This document shows, piece after piece, positions 32,947 to 41,370 of a stretch of 64,000 nucleotides of DNA (position 1 is its first letter; every line of letters begins with the position of its first letter). The translations under genes were made by a program, and so were the position numbers. The DNA is from Streptomyces sp. AC555_RSS877. Its GTDB lineage: Bacteria > Actinomycetota > Actinomycetes > Streptomycetales > Streptomycetaceae. The notes under the pieces were generated by a model that saw only the letters and a list, made by a program, of their open reading frames with translations, searched no databases and was not told the DNA's origin. Where the stretch lies: the NCBI RefSeq assembly GCF_019049245.1, contig NZ_JAGMUK010000228.1, positions 18,349 to 82,348 of the forward strand. The letters run 5' to 3'.

Positions 32947-34104
32947 TCAGCTCCTCAGCAGCAGGGCGGAGGTGGGGACACCCTCGCCCGCGGTGACGAG
33001 GCAGGTGGCGGCGGCCGGGACCTGTGCCGTACTGGTTCCCCGGAGCTGCTTCACGCCTTCGTTGATCAGGTTGAAGCCATGGACGTACGCCTCGCTGAGC
33101 CCGCCGCCCCCGGTGTTCAGGGGCAGCCGCCCGCCGATCTCCAGGGCGCCCCCCTCCGTGAAGGCGCCGCCCTCGCCGCGGTCGCAGAAGCCGTAGCCCT
33201 CCAGGGAGAGGGGGACCAGGGGCGTGAACGCGTCGTAGATCTGGGCGACGTCGACGTCCTGGGGCGTGAAGTCGGCGTGTTTCCACAGGTGCCGGGCGGC
33301 GGTCCAGGCGGGGCCGGTGAGGGGGTCGTCGTTCCAGTAGTTGACCATGCCGTGGTGCTGGGCCGGGAGCCCCTGGGCGGCGGCGTGGACGTAGACGGGT
33401 CTGCGCCGGCAGTCCCGGGCCCGCTCCCTGCTGACGATCACACAGGCCAGCGCCCCGTCGGTCTCCAGGCAGTTGTCGAAGAGGCAGAGGGGCTCGCTGA
33501 TCCAGCGGGAGGTCATGTACATCTCCCGGGTGAGGGGGCGGTCGTACATGATCGCGGCGGGGTTCTGGTTCGCGCGGTTGCGGCAGGCCAGGGCGACGTT
33601 GAACAGGTGGTCGCGGGTGGCGCCGTATGCGTGCAGGTAGCGGCGGGCGAGCATGGCTATCTCGTCCACGGGGCGCAGGAGACCGAAGGGCCGCGTCCAC
33701 TGGGCGGGGGTGGGGAGCTGGACGGTGGTGTTCTTCCAGGGCCGGGGCCCGGACCCCCGCTTGCGTGACCTCCAGGCGACGCCGACGGTGGCCTGTCCCG
33801 TGGCGACGGCGGCGGCGAGATGGGCGACGGTGGCACAGGAGCCGCCGCCGCCGAACCCGATCCTGCTGAAGAAGGTGAGGTCGCCGAAACCGACGGCCTT
33901 CGCGAGCTCGACCTCGTCGGTCTCCTCCATCGTGTACGAGGCGAGGGCGTCGACCTCGCCGGGCGCGATCCCGGCGTCGTCGAGAGCGGCGAGAACGGCA
34001 CGGCAGGCGAGGGTCTTCTCGTCCTCGGGGAGGTGCTTGGCGAAGGGGGTCTCACCGATGCCGACGATGGCGGTGGCGTCCTTGATTCCTGCTGCTCCGG
34101 CCAT
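32947..34104 (-). CDS. Thiolase-like lipid-transfer protein (Ltp), second
   Basis: 385 residues from ATG 34104, with GGAGG 11 bp upstream. Thiolase-superfamily fold: TAIVGIGETPFAKHLPEDEK at the N-terminus, IYDAFTPLVPLSLEGYGFCD with the conserved YDAF tyrosine, and LNTGGGGLSEAYVHGFNLIN near the end. The cysteine region reads GGGGSCATVAHLAAAV, with a Ser-Cys shifted from the usual nucleophile context, so thiolysis is uncertain and a retro-aldolase role with DUF35 is more likely. Two operators lie between it and the divergent acyl-CoA ligase. Confidence 0.87.
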   Translation of the reverse strand: MAGAAGIKDATAIVGIGETPFAKHLPEDEKTLACRAVLAALDDAGIAPGEVDALASYTMEETDEVELAKAVGFGDLTFFSRIGFGGGGSCATVAHLAAAVATGQATVGVAWRSRKRGSGPRPWKNTTVQLPTPAQWTRPFGLLRPVDEIAMLARRYLHAYGATRDHLFNVALACRNRANQNPAAIMYDRPLTREMYMTSRWISEPLCLFDNCLETDGALACVIVSRERARDCRRRPVYVHAAAQGLPAQHHGMVNYWNDDPLTGPAWTAARHLWKHADFTPQDVDVAQIYDAFTPLVPLSLEGYGFCDRGEGGAFTEGGALEIGGRLPLNTGGGGLSEAYVHGFNLINEGVKQLRGTSTAQVPAAATCLVTAGEGVPTSALLLRS

Positions 34105-34137
34105 GCTGGGCGTTACCTCCGCACGCTCGCTGGGCGG

Positions 34138-34152
34138 CTGACAGACCGTCAG
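34138..34152. promoter_or_regulatory. Regulon operator 8
   Basis: CTGACAGACCGTCAG in the divergent Ltp/acyl-CoA ligase promoter, 33 bp from the Ltp ATG. Confidence 0.7.
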
Positions 34153-34164
34153 ACTACAGCTAAT

Positions 34165-34179
34165 CTGACGGGTAGTCAG
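34165..34179. promoter_or_regulatory. Regulon operator 9
   Basis: CTGACGGGTAGTCAG, centre 27 bp from operator 8 and 22 bp upstream of the acyl-CoA ligase GTG. Confidence 0.7.
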
Positions 34180-34201
34180 CTAGTGGGACTGGAGGCCTCT
34201 C

Positions 34202-35812
34202 GTGCGCGGTGACTTGGAGTGGGGCAGCATTCCGGGACTGGTCAGGTGGGCGGCCGAGCGGTACCCGGACGTCGAGGCGGTGGTGGACGGCCGTACCCGC
34301 ATCTCCTACGGCGAGCTGGGCGCCCGCGTGGACCGCGCGGCGGCCGCCTGCATCGCGAACGGCGTCGCGGCCGGCGACCGGGTCGGGATCTGGGCCCCGA
34401 ACACCCTCGACTGGATCGTCTCCGCCCTGGGCGCGGTCTCGGCGGGCGCGGTACTGGTGCCGTTGAACACCCGCTTCAAGGGGACGGAAGCGGCGGGCGT
34501 ACTGCGGCGCAGCGGCGCCCGGCTGCTGTTCGTGACGGGGACGTTCCTCGGGACGTCGTACGTGGCGTCACTGCGGAGGGCGGCGGAGCGGGGGGCGGGT
34601 GACGGAGTGCTGCCGGGGCTGCCGGCACTGGAGCAGGTGGTCGTCCTGTCCGACGACGCCCCCGCCGACTTCCGCACCTGGAAGGACTTCCTGGCGAGCG
34701 GCGACGCGGTGGCGCAGGCGGAGGTCCGGGCCCGGGCCTTGGCGGTCCCCGGCTCGGCGCCCTCGGACATCATCTACACCTCCGGTACGACCGGCCGCCC
34801 CAAGGGCGCGGTGATCACCCACGCGCAGACCCTGCGGGCCTACGAGGTGTGGAGCGACCTGGCAGGACTGCGGCAGGGCGACCGCTACCTGATCGTCAAC
34901 CCGTTCTTCCACACCTTCGGCTACAAAGCGGGCGTGATCGCCTGCCTGATGCGGGGCGCGACGATGATCCCCCAGCCGGTCTTCGGCGTCGACACCGTGC
35001 TGGCCAACATCGCGGCGGAACGGGTGTCGGTCCTGCCCGGCCCGCCGACCCTGCACCAGTCGTTGCTGGACCACCCGGCCAGGGACGCCCACGACCTCTC
35101 CGCCCTGCGCCTGGTGGTGACGGGCGCGGCGGTGGTGCCGCTCCGCCTGGTCGAGCGGTTGCGGGGCGAACTGGGCGTCGGGACGGTCCTCACGGCGTAC
35201 GGCCTCTCCGAGGCGAGCGGCATCGTCACGATGTGCCGCCGCGGCGACGACCCGGCGGTCATCGCGTCGACGTCGGGCCGGGCGATACCGGGGGTGGAGG
35301 TGCGGGTGGTGGACGCCGGGGGACGGACGGCGGGGCCCGGTGTCCCCGGCGAGGTCATGGTCCGCGGCTTCGCCGTCATGCGCGGCTACTACGACGACGG
35401 GGCCGAGGCCGAGGGTGCGACGGCCGAGGTGCTGGGGGCCGACGGCTGGCTGCGCACCGGAGACGTGGGCGTGCTGGACGAGGCGGGCAACCTGCGCATC
35501 ACCGACCGCCTGAAGGACATGTTCATCGTCGGCGGCTTCAACGCCTACCCGGCGGAGATCGAGCAACTGCTGGGCCTGCACCCGGGCGTGGCCGACGTGG
35601 CGGTGATCGGCGTACCGGATCCCCGGCTGGGGGAGGTCGGCAAGGCGTACGTCGTCCGGCGGCCGGGGGCCGTGCTGACGGGGGACGACCTGATCGCCTG
35701 GGCGCGACGCGAGATGGCGAACTACAAGGTCCCGAGGACGGTGGAGTTCCTTCGGGAGCTGCCGCGGAACGCCGGCGGGAAGGTGGTCAAGGGGGAGTTG
35801 CGGGGCCGTTGA
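34202..35812 (+). CDS. Acyl-CoA ligase, FadD3-like
   Basis: 536 residues from GTG 34202, with GGAGG 8 bp upstream. ANL-superfamily motifs: IIYTSGTTGRPKGAVITH (AMP-binding P-loop), TAYGLSEASGIVTM, DGWLRTGDVGVLDEAGNLRI, RLKDMFIVGGFNAYPAEIEQ, and a C-terminal NAGGKVVKGEL with the adenylation lysine. Start and overall layout resemble FadD3, which activates the steroid-ring propionate HIP in mycobacteria; that specificity is only suggestive. Two regulon operators lie upstream. The last bases of its stop coincide with the TCAA end of the TnpB element at 35809, so the C-terminus may have been trimmed by that insertion. Confidence 0.88.
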   Translation: MRGDLEWGSIPGLVRWAAERYPDVEAVVDGRTRISYGELGARVDRAAAACIANGVAAGDRVGIWAPNTLDWIVSALGAVSAGAVLVPLNTRFKGTEAAGVLRRSGARLLFVTGTFLGTSYVASLRRAAERGAGDGVLPGLPALEQVVVLSDDAPADFRTWKDFLASGDAVAQAEVRARALAVPGSAPSDIIYTSGTTGRPKGAVITHAQTLRAYEVWSDLAGLRQGDRYLIVNPFFHTFGYKAGVIACLMRGATMIPQPVFGVDTVLANIAAERVSVLPGPPTLHQSLLDHPARDAHDLSALRLVVTGAAVVPLRLVERLRGELGVGTVLTAYGLSEASGIVTMCRRGDDPAVIASTSGRAIPGVEVRVVDAGGRTAGPGVPGEVMVRGFAVMRGYYDDGAEAEGATAEVLGADGWLRTGDVGVLDEAGNLRITDRLKDMFIVGGFNAYPAEIEQLLGLHPGVADVAVIGVPDPRLGEVGKAYVVRRPGAVLTGDDLIAWARREMANYKVPRTVEFLRELPRNAGGKVVKGELRGR

Positions 35813-37340
35813 CTTGCTCCTCGGGCTGAAGCCCGAGGATTCTGGCCTTCTCGTCCGTTGCTGTGCCGCTACGCGGTACGGGGTTCGGACGGGATTCCAT
35901 GGCTTCCTGCTTCGTCGCGCTGTGCCGGGACGAGTCCTGGTCTGACCTGCGCTCCACAGGCTGTCACCGCCAGTCCGGCGGCCGTTTTCACGTTCTTCGC
36001 GGCATTGTGGTCCCGGTCGTGCACCGCACCGCAGGCGGCGCAGGTCCATTCCCGGATGTGCAGGGGCTTGGGGCCGTCCTTGGCCCCACACGCCGAACAC
36101 ACCTGACTGGTCGGCTCGAACCGGCCGATCTTCACCAAGGTGCGCCCGTACCGGACCGCTTTGTACTCCAGCATGTGCACGAATTGCGCCCAGCCCGCGT
36201 CATGCACACTCTTCGCCAGCCTGGTGCGCGCCAGTCCCTTGACCGCCAGGTCCTCCACACCGATCGCTTGGTTGTCGCGGATCAGCCGAGTGGAGAGCTG
36301 GTGGTGGAACTCCCGGCGCGCGTCGGCCACCTTCGCGTGGGCGCGGGCGGCCTTCAGGCGTGCCTTCTCCCGGTTCCTGGATCCCTTCTGCTTGCGGGAC
36401 AGCTCCCGCTGGGCCTTCTTCAGCCTCTTCTCCGCCCGGCGCAGGAAGCGCGGGGAGTCGATCACGCGGCCATCGGAGAGGACGGCGAAGTGGGTCAGGC
36501 CCAGGTCGATACCGACCCTCTGGTCGGTGCCGGGCATCCGGGCGGCGTCAGCGGCCGGGTCGGTGTCGATGACGAATGAGGCGAAGTACCGTCCCGCCGC
36601 GTCCTTGACCACGGTGACCGAGGAGGGCTGTGCGGGCAGGGTGCGGGACCACTTCACCTGCACCGCGCCGATCTTCGGGAGGTTCAGCCTCCCGGAACCG
36701 GTGATCGACCAGCGGGCATTGGGGGTGAAGCGGATCGACTGACGGCTGTCCTTGCGGGACTTGAAGCGGGGCGCACCGCTCTTCGCGCCCCTGCGCTCGC
36801 CCCTGAGGGAGGCGAAGAAGTTCTTGTAGGCGGTCTCCGCATCGCGCAGGGACTGCTGGAGGACGACCGCGGAGACCTCGCCCAGCCAGGACCGCTCGGG
36901 TGTCTGCCTGGCCTGGGTGATCAGCTGCTTCGACAAGTGCCCGGCGGTGGGGAAGGCCAGCCCAGCCGTGCGGGCGTCCTCGCGGGCGCGCACGGCATCG
37001 TTGTACACGACGCGGGCGCACCCGAACGCCCTGGCCAGCGCGAGGCGTTGGGCGGTGTCCGGGTACAGCCTGAAGGCGTACCGAAGCTGCATGCGGTGAT
37101 CGTACGAACGAGCGCCACCCGCCACCAGGGGGAACGTATGAACGGTCGGTACTCCCTTGAACCGGGAGGAGCGGAACGGTCCGAACGAGGGAGGCGTTGC
37201 CCGGCATCGCCGGATCGGGCCCCTGACGCTCCGCGTCGGCCGTGATGACGCCTGCGCTCTCCTGCTCCGCAGGACAGCATCCGTGACGCTCCGCGTCACC
37301 ATGACAGATTCGCTTCACCACCGGCCTGAAGGCCGATGCA
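35809..37340 (-). mobile_element. IS200/IS605-type element carrying tnpB only (copy 2)
   Basis: Read on the minus strand: left hairpin TCGGCCTTCAGGCCGG (37321-37336) and right hairpin CCTCGGGCTTCAGCCCGAGG (35819-35838), followed by AGCAAGTCAA ending in TCAA at 35812-35809. Both ends match the style and partly the sequence of copy 1 (8881-10251). No tnpA. The left boundary is approximate. It lies between the acyl-CoA ligase and afsS. Confidence 0.78.
35869..37092 (-). CDS. tnpB: RNA-guided endonuclease TnpB (IS200/IS605 OrfB), second
   Basis: 407 residues from ATG 37092 (MQLRYAFRLYPDTAQRLALA); the open frame upstream is not protein-like. The RuvC residues are all there: GIDLG, GVEDLAV and DRDHNAAKN, with a zinc finger (QVCSACG ... 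WTCAACG) between the last two. The sequence is well diverged from the 9026 TnpB although the element ends are alike. The basic middle region RRAEKRLKKAQRELSRKQKG is usual for RNA and DNA contact. Its omega RNA would come from the 3' end, about 35809-36000 on the minus strand. Confidence 0.92.
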   Translation of the reverse strand: MQLRYAFRLYPDTAQRLALARAFGCARVVYNDAVRAREDARTAGLAFPTAGHLSKQLITQARQTPERSWLGEVSAVVLQQSLRDAETAYKNFFASLRGERRGAKSGAPRFKSRKDSRQSIRFTPNARWSITGSGRLNLPKIGAVQVKWSRTLPAQPSSVTVVKDAAGRYFASFVIDTDPAADAARMPGTDQRVGIDLGLTHFAVLSDGRVIDSPRFLRRAEKRLKKAQRELSRKQKGSRNREKARLKAARAHAKVADARREFHHQLSTRLIRDNQAIGVEDLAVKGLARTRLAKSVHDAGWAQFVHMLEYKAVRYGRTLVKIGRFEPTSQVCSACGAKDGPKPLHIREWTCAACGAVHDRDHNAAKNVKTAAGLAVTACGAQVRPGLVPAQRDEAGSHGIPSEPRTA

Positions 37341-37478
37341 CTGCGAATGAATCCCGGTAGCGGACGGAGGGGGCCGGCGCGGTCACGGAACGTCCTGAGG
37401 CGGATGCCGGACACGCCTCGACCGCGGCGGCTTCCCCTCCGCGCCGCCGCGGTCGATCCCCCGTCCGGAAAGGCCTGG
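37093..37478. other. Spacer: TnpB left end and afsS 3' region
   Basis: Contains the left end of the TnpB element up to about 37340 and then about 130 bp of GC-rich sequence downstream of afsS with no gene visible. Confidence 0.5.
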
Positions 37479-37679
37479 TCAGGCCGGCTCGTCCGTGGCG
37501 TGCACGTTGTCCGTCGACGCCTCGCCCGTGTCCTCGTCGGTCACCTTGAGCGGCTTGGTGGTGGCGTGCACGTTCTTGGTCGTGATGGGCTCGCTGGTGG
37601 CGTGGACGTTGTCCGTCGTGGCGTCACCGGTCGGCTCGCCCGTGGCGTGGACGTTGTCGGTGCTGTTCTCGTCGCTCAT
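37479..37679 (-). CDS. afsS: AfsS-like small activator of antibiotic production
   Basis: 66 residues from ATG 37679, with GGGGAG 8 bp upstream. Built of four T-x-N-V-H-A-T repeats (NVHAT at residues 9-13, 24-28, 36-40 and 58-62) joined by acidic/Pro/Thr linkers. AfsS of S. coelicolor is 63 residues with about three TxDNHMP-type repeats and is the target gene of AfsR. Size, repeats and position directly downstream of afsR on the same strand identify it despite the altered repeat core (NVHAT rather than NHMP). Acts as a sigma-like or nutrient-stress-linked activator whose mechanism is unresolved. Confidence 0.85.
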   Translation of the reverse strand: MSDENSTDNVHATGEPTGDATTDNVHATSEPITTKNVHATTKPLKVTDEDTGEASTDNVHATDEPA

Positions 37680-37848
37680 GTCGCTGACTCCCCTGTGTTG
37701 TGCGATGGACTGAGAGATCCGCCCGGCAACTCCCCCGAGGGCTGTCGGGCGGATCTGCTGGGCCGGTTCACCCTAAGAGGTCCGGCCGCTCGTCGCTCCG
37801 CCTGCCCCCCGACGCGACGGCTCGACACGGTTGAGAGTGCCGGGCGGC

Positions 37849-37866
37849 GATAAACGAATGATGAAC
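37849..37866 (-). promoter_or_regulatory. Candidate PhoP/AfsR box upstream of afsS
   Basis: On the minus strand GTTCATC (37866-37860) and GTTTATC (37855-37849) repeat with an 11-bp period, like the PHO-box direct-repeat unit GTTCACC-N4, which in S. coelicolor overlaps the AfsR site in the afsS promoter. Tandem heptamers GCGTTCC-GCGTTCA (37875-37862) precede it. About 170 bp upstream of the afsS ATG. Confidence 0.45.
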
Positions 37867-37896
37867 GCGGAACGCCGGGCGGCCGGGGACGCCGCC

Positions 37897-40800
37897 TCAG
37901 ACCACCGGTGCCGGCTTCAGCAGGCTCCTGACCTCGGCCGCTTCCGGAGATCCCAACACGTCGAAGATCTCCAGGGCTTCCCGCCAGCACACCTGGGCCC
38001 GGTCGCGCTGACCGATCCCGTCGAGCGCCTGCCCCAGCACCGTGAGGACGTTTCCGCGTCGCCACTCGCCGCCGATGCCGCGCAGCAGGGTCAGGGCCGT
38101 CTCGGCGTTCACCGCGGCCTTGGCCGGGCGACGTGCCGCGAGGTCGAGTTCGGCGAGGCGGAACAGGGTCATGCCCTCCCACAGGCGTTGGCGGCTGTCC
38201 CGGAACACCTGGAGGGCCTGGTGCAGGCACTCGGTCGCCTCGGACAGCCTCCCGCTCTGGGTGAGGGCGAGACCCAGCGCGTACCGGCCGTTGGCTCCCC
38301 GCAGGGCGTGCCCCATGTCGTCGTACATCGCCGCGCCCCGCTGGGCCATCGCCACCGCGGTGTCCGTCCGGCCGGTGGCCAGATGGATGCGGGACAGGTT
38401 GCACAGGGCGCTGGCCTCACCGGGCCGGTCGCCGAGGGCCCGGAAACTGTCGATGGCGCGGGTGAAGTGCTCCTCGCCCTCCTGGTGCCGGTTCTGGTAC
38501 AGCGCGACCACCCCGCTGATGTTGGACGACCAGCAGCCCGTGAGCGGGTCGTCGGCCTCCCGGGCCAGCTTCGTGGCTCGCTCGGCTTCCCGGACGGCCA
38601 CGTCGAACCTGCTGCCGGAGATGTGGTGGACGAAGGCCAGCATCGTCAGCGCCCGTGCCTCCGTGCGGGAGTCCCCGGCTTCCTGCGCCGCGTCCCGCAG
38701 GAGTCCGGCGACGGCCTCGTACTCCTTGGAGTTGGCACCCGACTCGGCCAGGTCGACCGCCGCCCAGAGGATGTCGACGGCGCGCCGCAGCGTCGCGGGC
38801 CGGGCGGACTGGCGTACGCACGCGAGCAGGGAAACCGCCTCGGCGTACAGCCAGTCCTGCGCCGCGTGACGGTCGGAGAAGGCCAGCCCCGGGTACGCGG
38901 TGCGCTCCAGGTGGTCCACGAGCCGGTCCTCGGGCCGTTCGATCAGGTAGACGCCCGCGACGGTGGCGAGGTAGAAGTCCAGCAGCCGGGACATCGCCGC
39001 CTCCCGCTCACTGGGCGGCCACTCGTCCCGCTCCGCGCAGGCACGCGCGTAGAGCCGCACCAGATCGTGGTACCGGTAGCGGCCGGGGGCCGCCGACTCC
39101 AGCAGCGAGGTGTCGACGAGGGACTCCAGCAGGTCCTCGGTCTCCTCCACCGGCAGGTCCAGCACCGCCGCGGCCGCCGCCAGCGAGAGGTCCGGTCCGT
39201 CCGCCAGTCCGAGCAGCCGGAACGCGCGGGCCTGGGCGGGCTCCAGTGCCCCGTACCCGAGCTCGAAGGTGGCCTTCACCGCGAGGTCGCCGGCCTGGAG
39301 CTCGTCCAGGCGACGGCGTTCGTCCGCCAGCTTCGCCGCCAGGACCGAGACCGTCCACGTGCGGCGGGCCGCCAGGCGGGAGGCGGCGATGCGGATCGCC
39401 AGAGGGAGGAACCCGCATGCCGCCACGACGTCCAGGGCGGCCTTCCGCTCCGAGCGCACGCGTTCCTCGCCGACGATCTTCGTGAAGAGCTGCAGGGCCT
39501 CGTCCGGGGACATCACGTCGAGGTCGACGAGGTGGGCCCCCGCCAGGTCCACCATCCGGACGCGGGAGGTGACCAGTGCCGCGCAGCCCTCCATGCCGGG
39601 GAGCAGCGGGCGTACCTGGGCGGCGTCGCGGGCGTTGTCCAGCAGCACCAGAACCCGGCGGCCGTCCAGCATCGAGCGGTACAGCGCCGCCCGTTCCTCC
39701 AGGGTGTCGGGGATGGCGGAATCGGCGGTGCCCAGTGCCCGCAGGAACGAGCCGAGGACCGTCTCCGGCTCCGCCGCCCGCGCGCCGGCGCCCTGCAGGT
39801 CCACGTACAACTGGCCGTCGGGGAACGCTCCCCGCGCCTGGTGCGCCACGTGGACCGCCAGGGTCGTCTTGCCGACGCCGCCGATGCCCGCCACGGCCGA
39901 CACAGCCATGACCCGGCCCTCCGCCAAGGCCAGCACCTCGCCGAGCTCCGACACGAAGGCGGCGCGGCCCGTGAAGTCGGGGACGGTGGCGGGGAGCTGG
40001 GCCGGGCGTACCGGCGCGGCGGCCGGCTCCGCCCTGGGCGCCGACGGTTCCGCCAGGCCTGGGTCGGCCTGAAGGATCCGCTGTTGCAGCTCCCGCAGTC
40101 CCGGGCGCGGGTCCACGCCGAGTTCGTCGGCGAGCAGGCGGCGCGTGTCCGCGTACACGGCCAGCGCCTCCGCCTGGCGTCCGCTGCGGTACAGCGCCAG
40201 CATCAGCAGCTCGCGCAGCCGCTCGCGCAGGGGGTGCGCCGCCGTCAGCGCGGTCAGCTCCGAGACCGCCTCCGCGTGGCAGCCCTGCTCCAGGTCCATG
40301 TCCAGGCGGGACTCCAGCAGTTGGAGCCGCCATTCCTCCAGGCGGACCCGCTGCGCCTCCGCGTACGGGCCCGGCACGCCGGCCAGCGCCTCGCCGTCCC
40401 ACAGGGCCAGGGCCCGGCCCAGGACGTCCCGCGCGTGGCACAGGTCTCCGGCCGAGCGGGCCTTCTCCGCCTCCGCCGCCAGGTCCTGCACGACGGAGAG
40501 GTCCAGCGCACCGTCGCCCAGCCCACGGACCGCGTACCCTCCGGACTCGCTCACCAGTACGCCGGGGCCCAGCACCTTCCGGAGCCGGGAGGCGTACGTC
40601 CGCAGCGCCGCCAGGGCCTGCGAGGGCGGCTCCTCACCCCACAGGGCGTCGATCAGTTCGGCGGCGGTGGCCGTGCGGCCCTCGCGGAGCAGCAGGGCGG
40701 CCAGGAGGGCGCGTTGCTGGGGAGAGCCGGTGCTCAGTGACTCCTCGCCGCGCCAGGCACGCACCGGCCCGAGCACAGCGAAGCGCAGTGCTACGGCGGT

Positions 40801-41205
40801 CTCTTCGGCGGCGGGCCCGCCGGACTCCGCGGTCAAGGCCGCCTCCTGAGAGCCACGCCCGACCGATTCCGGTGCCAGAGCCGCCCTTTGTCCCCCGGAC
40901 GCACCGGATCCCGCTGCCACGGACACCACTTCACCCCCCGGCGCCCCGGCCTCCGCCCCGGCCCCGGGCGCTCCGGCCCGTACGACTGCGGCCCCGGCCT
41001 CGGTCTCCGCCCCGTCGGATCCAGTCGCCACGGCCGACCCACACCCCTCGTCAGCCCCGGGCTCGCCTGATCCGTGAGTCACGGTCGCCGCCTCGGCCCC
41101 CCGCACGCCCGTTCCCGGCACTACCGCCTCCTCCTCGGAGAAGCCGGGACGGCGCCTCTGCTCCGGTACACGCGGTACCTCCGGCACTCGCGGTACACCG
41201 TCCAT
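37897..41205 (-). CDS. afsR: AfsR, SARP/NB-ARC/TPR global regulator
   Basis: 1102 residues from ATG 41205; S. coelicolor AfsR is 993. Residues 1-137 are a low-complexity Gly/Ala/Glu-rich extension. The SARP DNA-binding domain follows (~138-225, RFAVLGPVRAWRGEE, ALRTYASRLRKVLG), then BTAD (~233-380), an NB-ARC ATPase with Walker A GIGGVGKTT at 440-448 and LVLLDNARDAAQVRPLL, and C-terminal TPRs (~800-1095). Phosphorylated by AfsK, it binds the afsS promoter and recruits RNA polymerase. afsS lies 217 bp downstream on the same strand, as in S. coelicolor. ATP binding and phosphorylation tune DNA binding. Confidence 0.95.
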   Translation of the reverse strand: MDGVPRVPEVPRVPEQRRRPGFSEEEAVVPGTGVRGAEAATVTHGSGEPGADEGCGSAVATGSDGAETEAGAAVVRAGAPGAGAEAGAPGGEVVSVAAGSGASGGQRAALAPESVGRGSQEAALTAESGGPAAEETAVALRFAVLGPVRAWRGEESLSTGSPQQRALLAALLLREGRTATAAELIDALWGEEPPSQALAALRTYASRLRKVLGPGVLVSESGGYAVRGLGDGALDLSVVQDLAAEAEKARSAGDLCHARDVLGRALALWDGEALAGVPGPYAEAQRVRLEEWRLQLLESRLDMDLEQGCHAEAVSELTALTAAHPLRERLRELLMLALYRSGRQAEALAVYADTRRLLADELGVDPRPGLRELQQRILQADPGLAEPSAPRAEPAAAPVRPAQLPATVPDFTGRAAFVSELGEVLALAEGRVMAVSAVAGIGGVGKTTLAVHVAHQARGAFPDGQLYVDLQGAGARAAEPETVLGSFLRALGTADSAIPDTLEERAALYRSMLDGRRVLVLLDNARDAAQVRPLLPGMEGCAALVTSRVRMVDLAGAHLVDLDVMSPDEALQLFTKIVGEERVRSERKAALDVVAACGFLPLAIRIAASRLAARRTWTVSVLAAKLADERRRLDELQAGDLAVKATFELGYGALEPAQARAFRLLGLADGPDLSLAAAAAVLDLPVEETEDLLESLVDTSLLESAAPGRYRYHDLVRLYARACAERDEWPPSEREAAMSRLLDFYLATVAGVYLIERPEDRLVDHLERTAYPGLAFSDRHAAQDWLYAEAVSLLACVRQSARPATLRRAVDILWAAVDLAESGANSKEYEAVAGLLRDAAQEAGDSRTEARALTMLAFVHHISGSRFDVAVREAERATKLAREADDPLTGCWSSNISGVVALYQNRHQEGEEHFTRAIDSFRALGDRPGEASALCNLSRIHLATGRTDTAVAMAQRGAAMYDDMGHALRGANGRYALGLALTQSGRLSEATECLHQALQVFRDSRQRLWEGMTLFRLAELDLAARRPAKAAVNAETALTLLRGIGGEWRRGNVLTVLGQALDGIGQRDRAQVCWREALEIFDVLGSPEAAEVRSLLKPAPVV

Positions 41206-41370
41206 CGCCGTCGTCCCCCTAGATGTCCTGAGCCACCCCGCCAGTTTGCCTTGTTCATGGCAGATGCGTCAGCTGCGGGGGGCGCGATCACAGGGAGGCG
41301 CGCGGGATATCACAAGCCCCTCACGCCCTCTCCCCACCTGCTGGGGAACGCGCAAGCCCCATCCCGCTAG

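Noticed and set aside
37831..40740. 969-codon plus-strand open frame opposite afsR
   Set aside because: High-GC shadow frame; the minus strand encodes a full-length AfsR with all expected domains.
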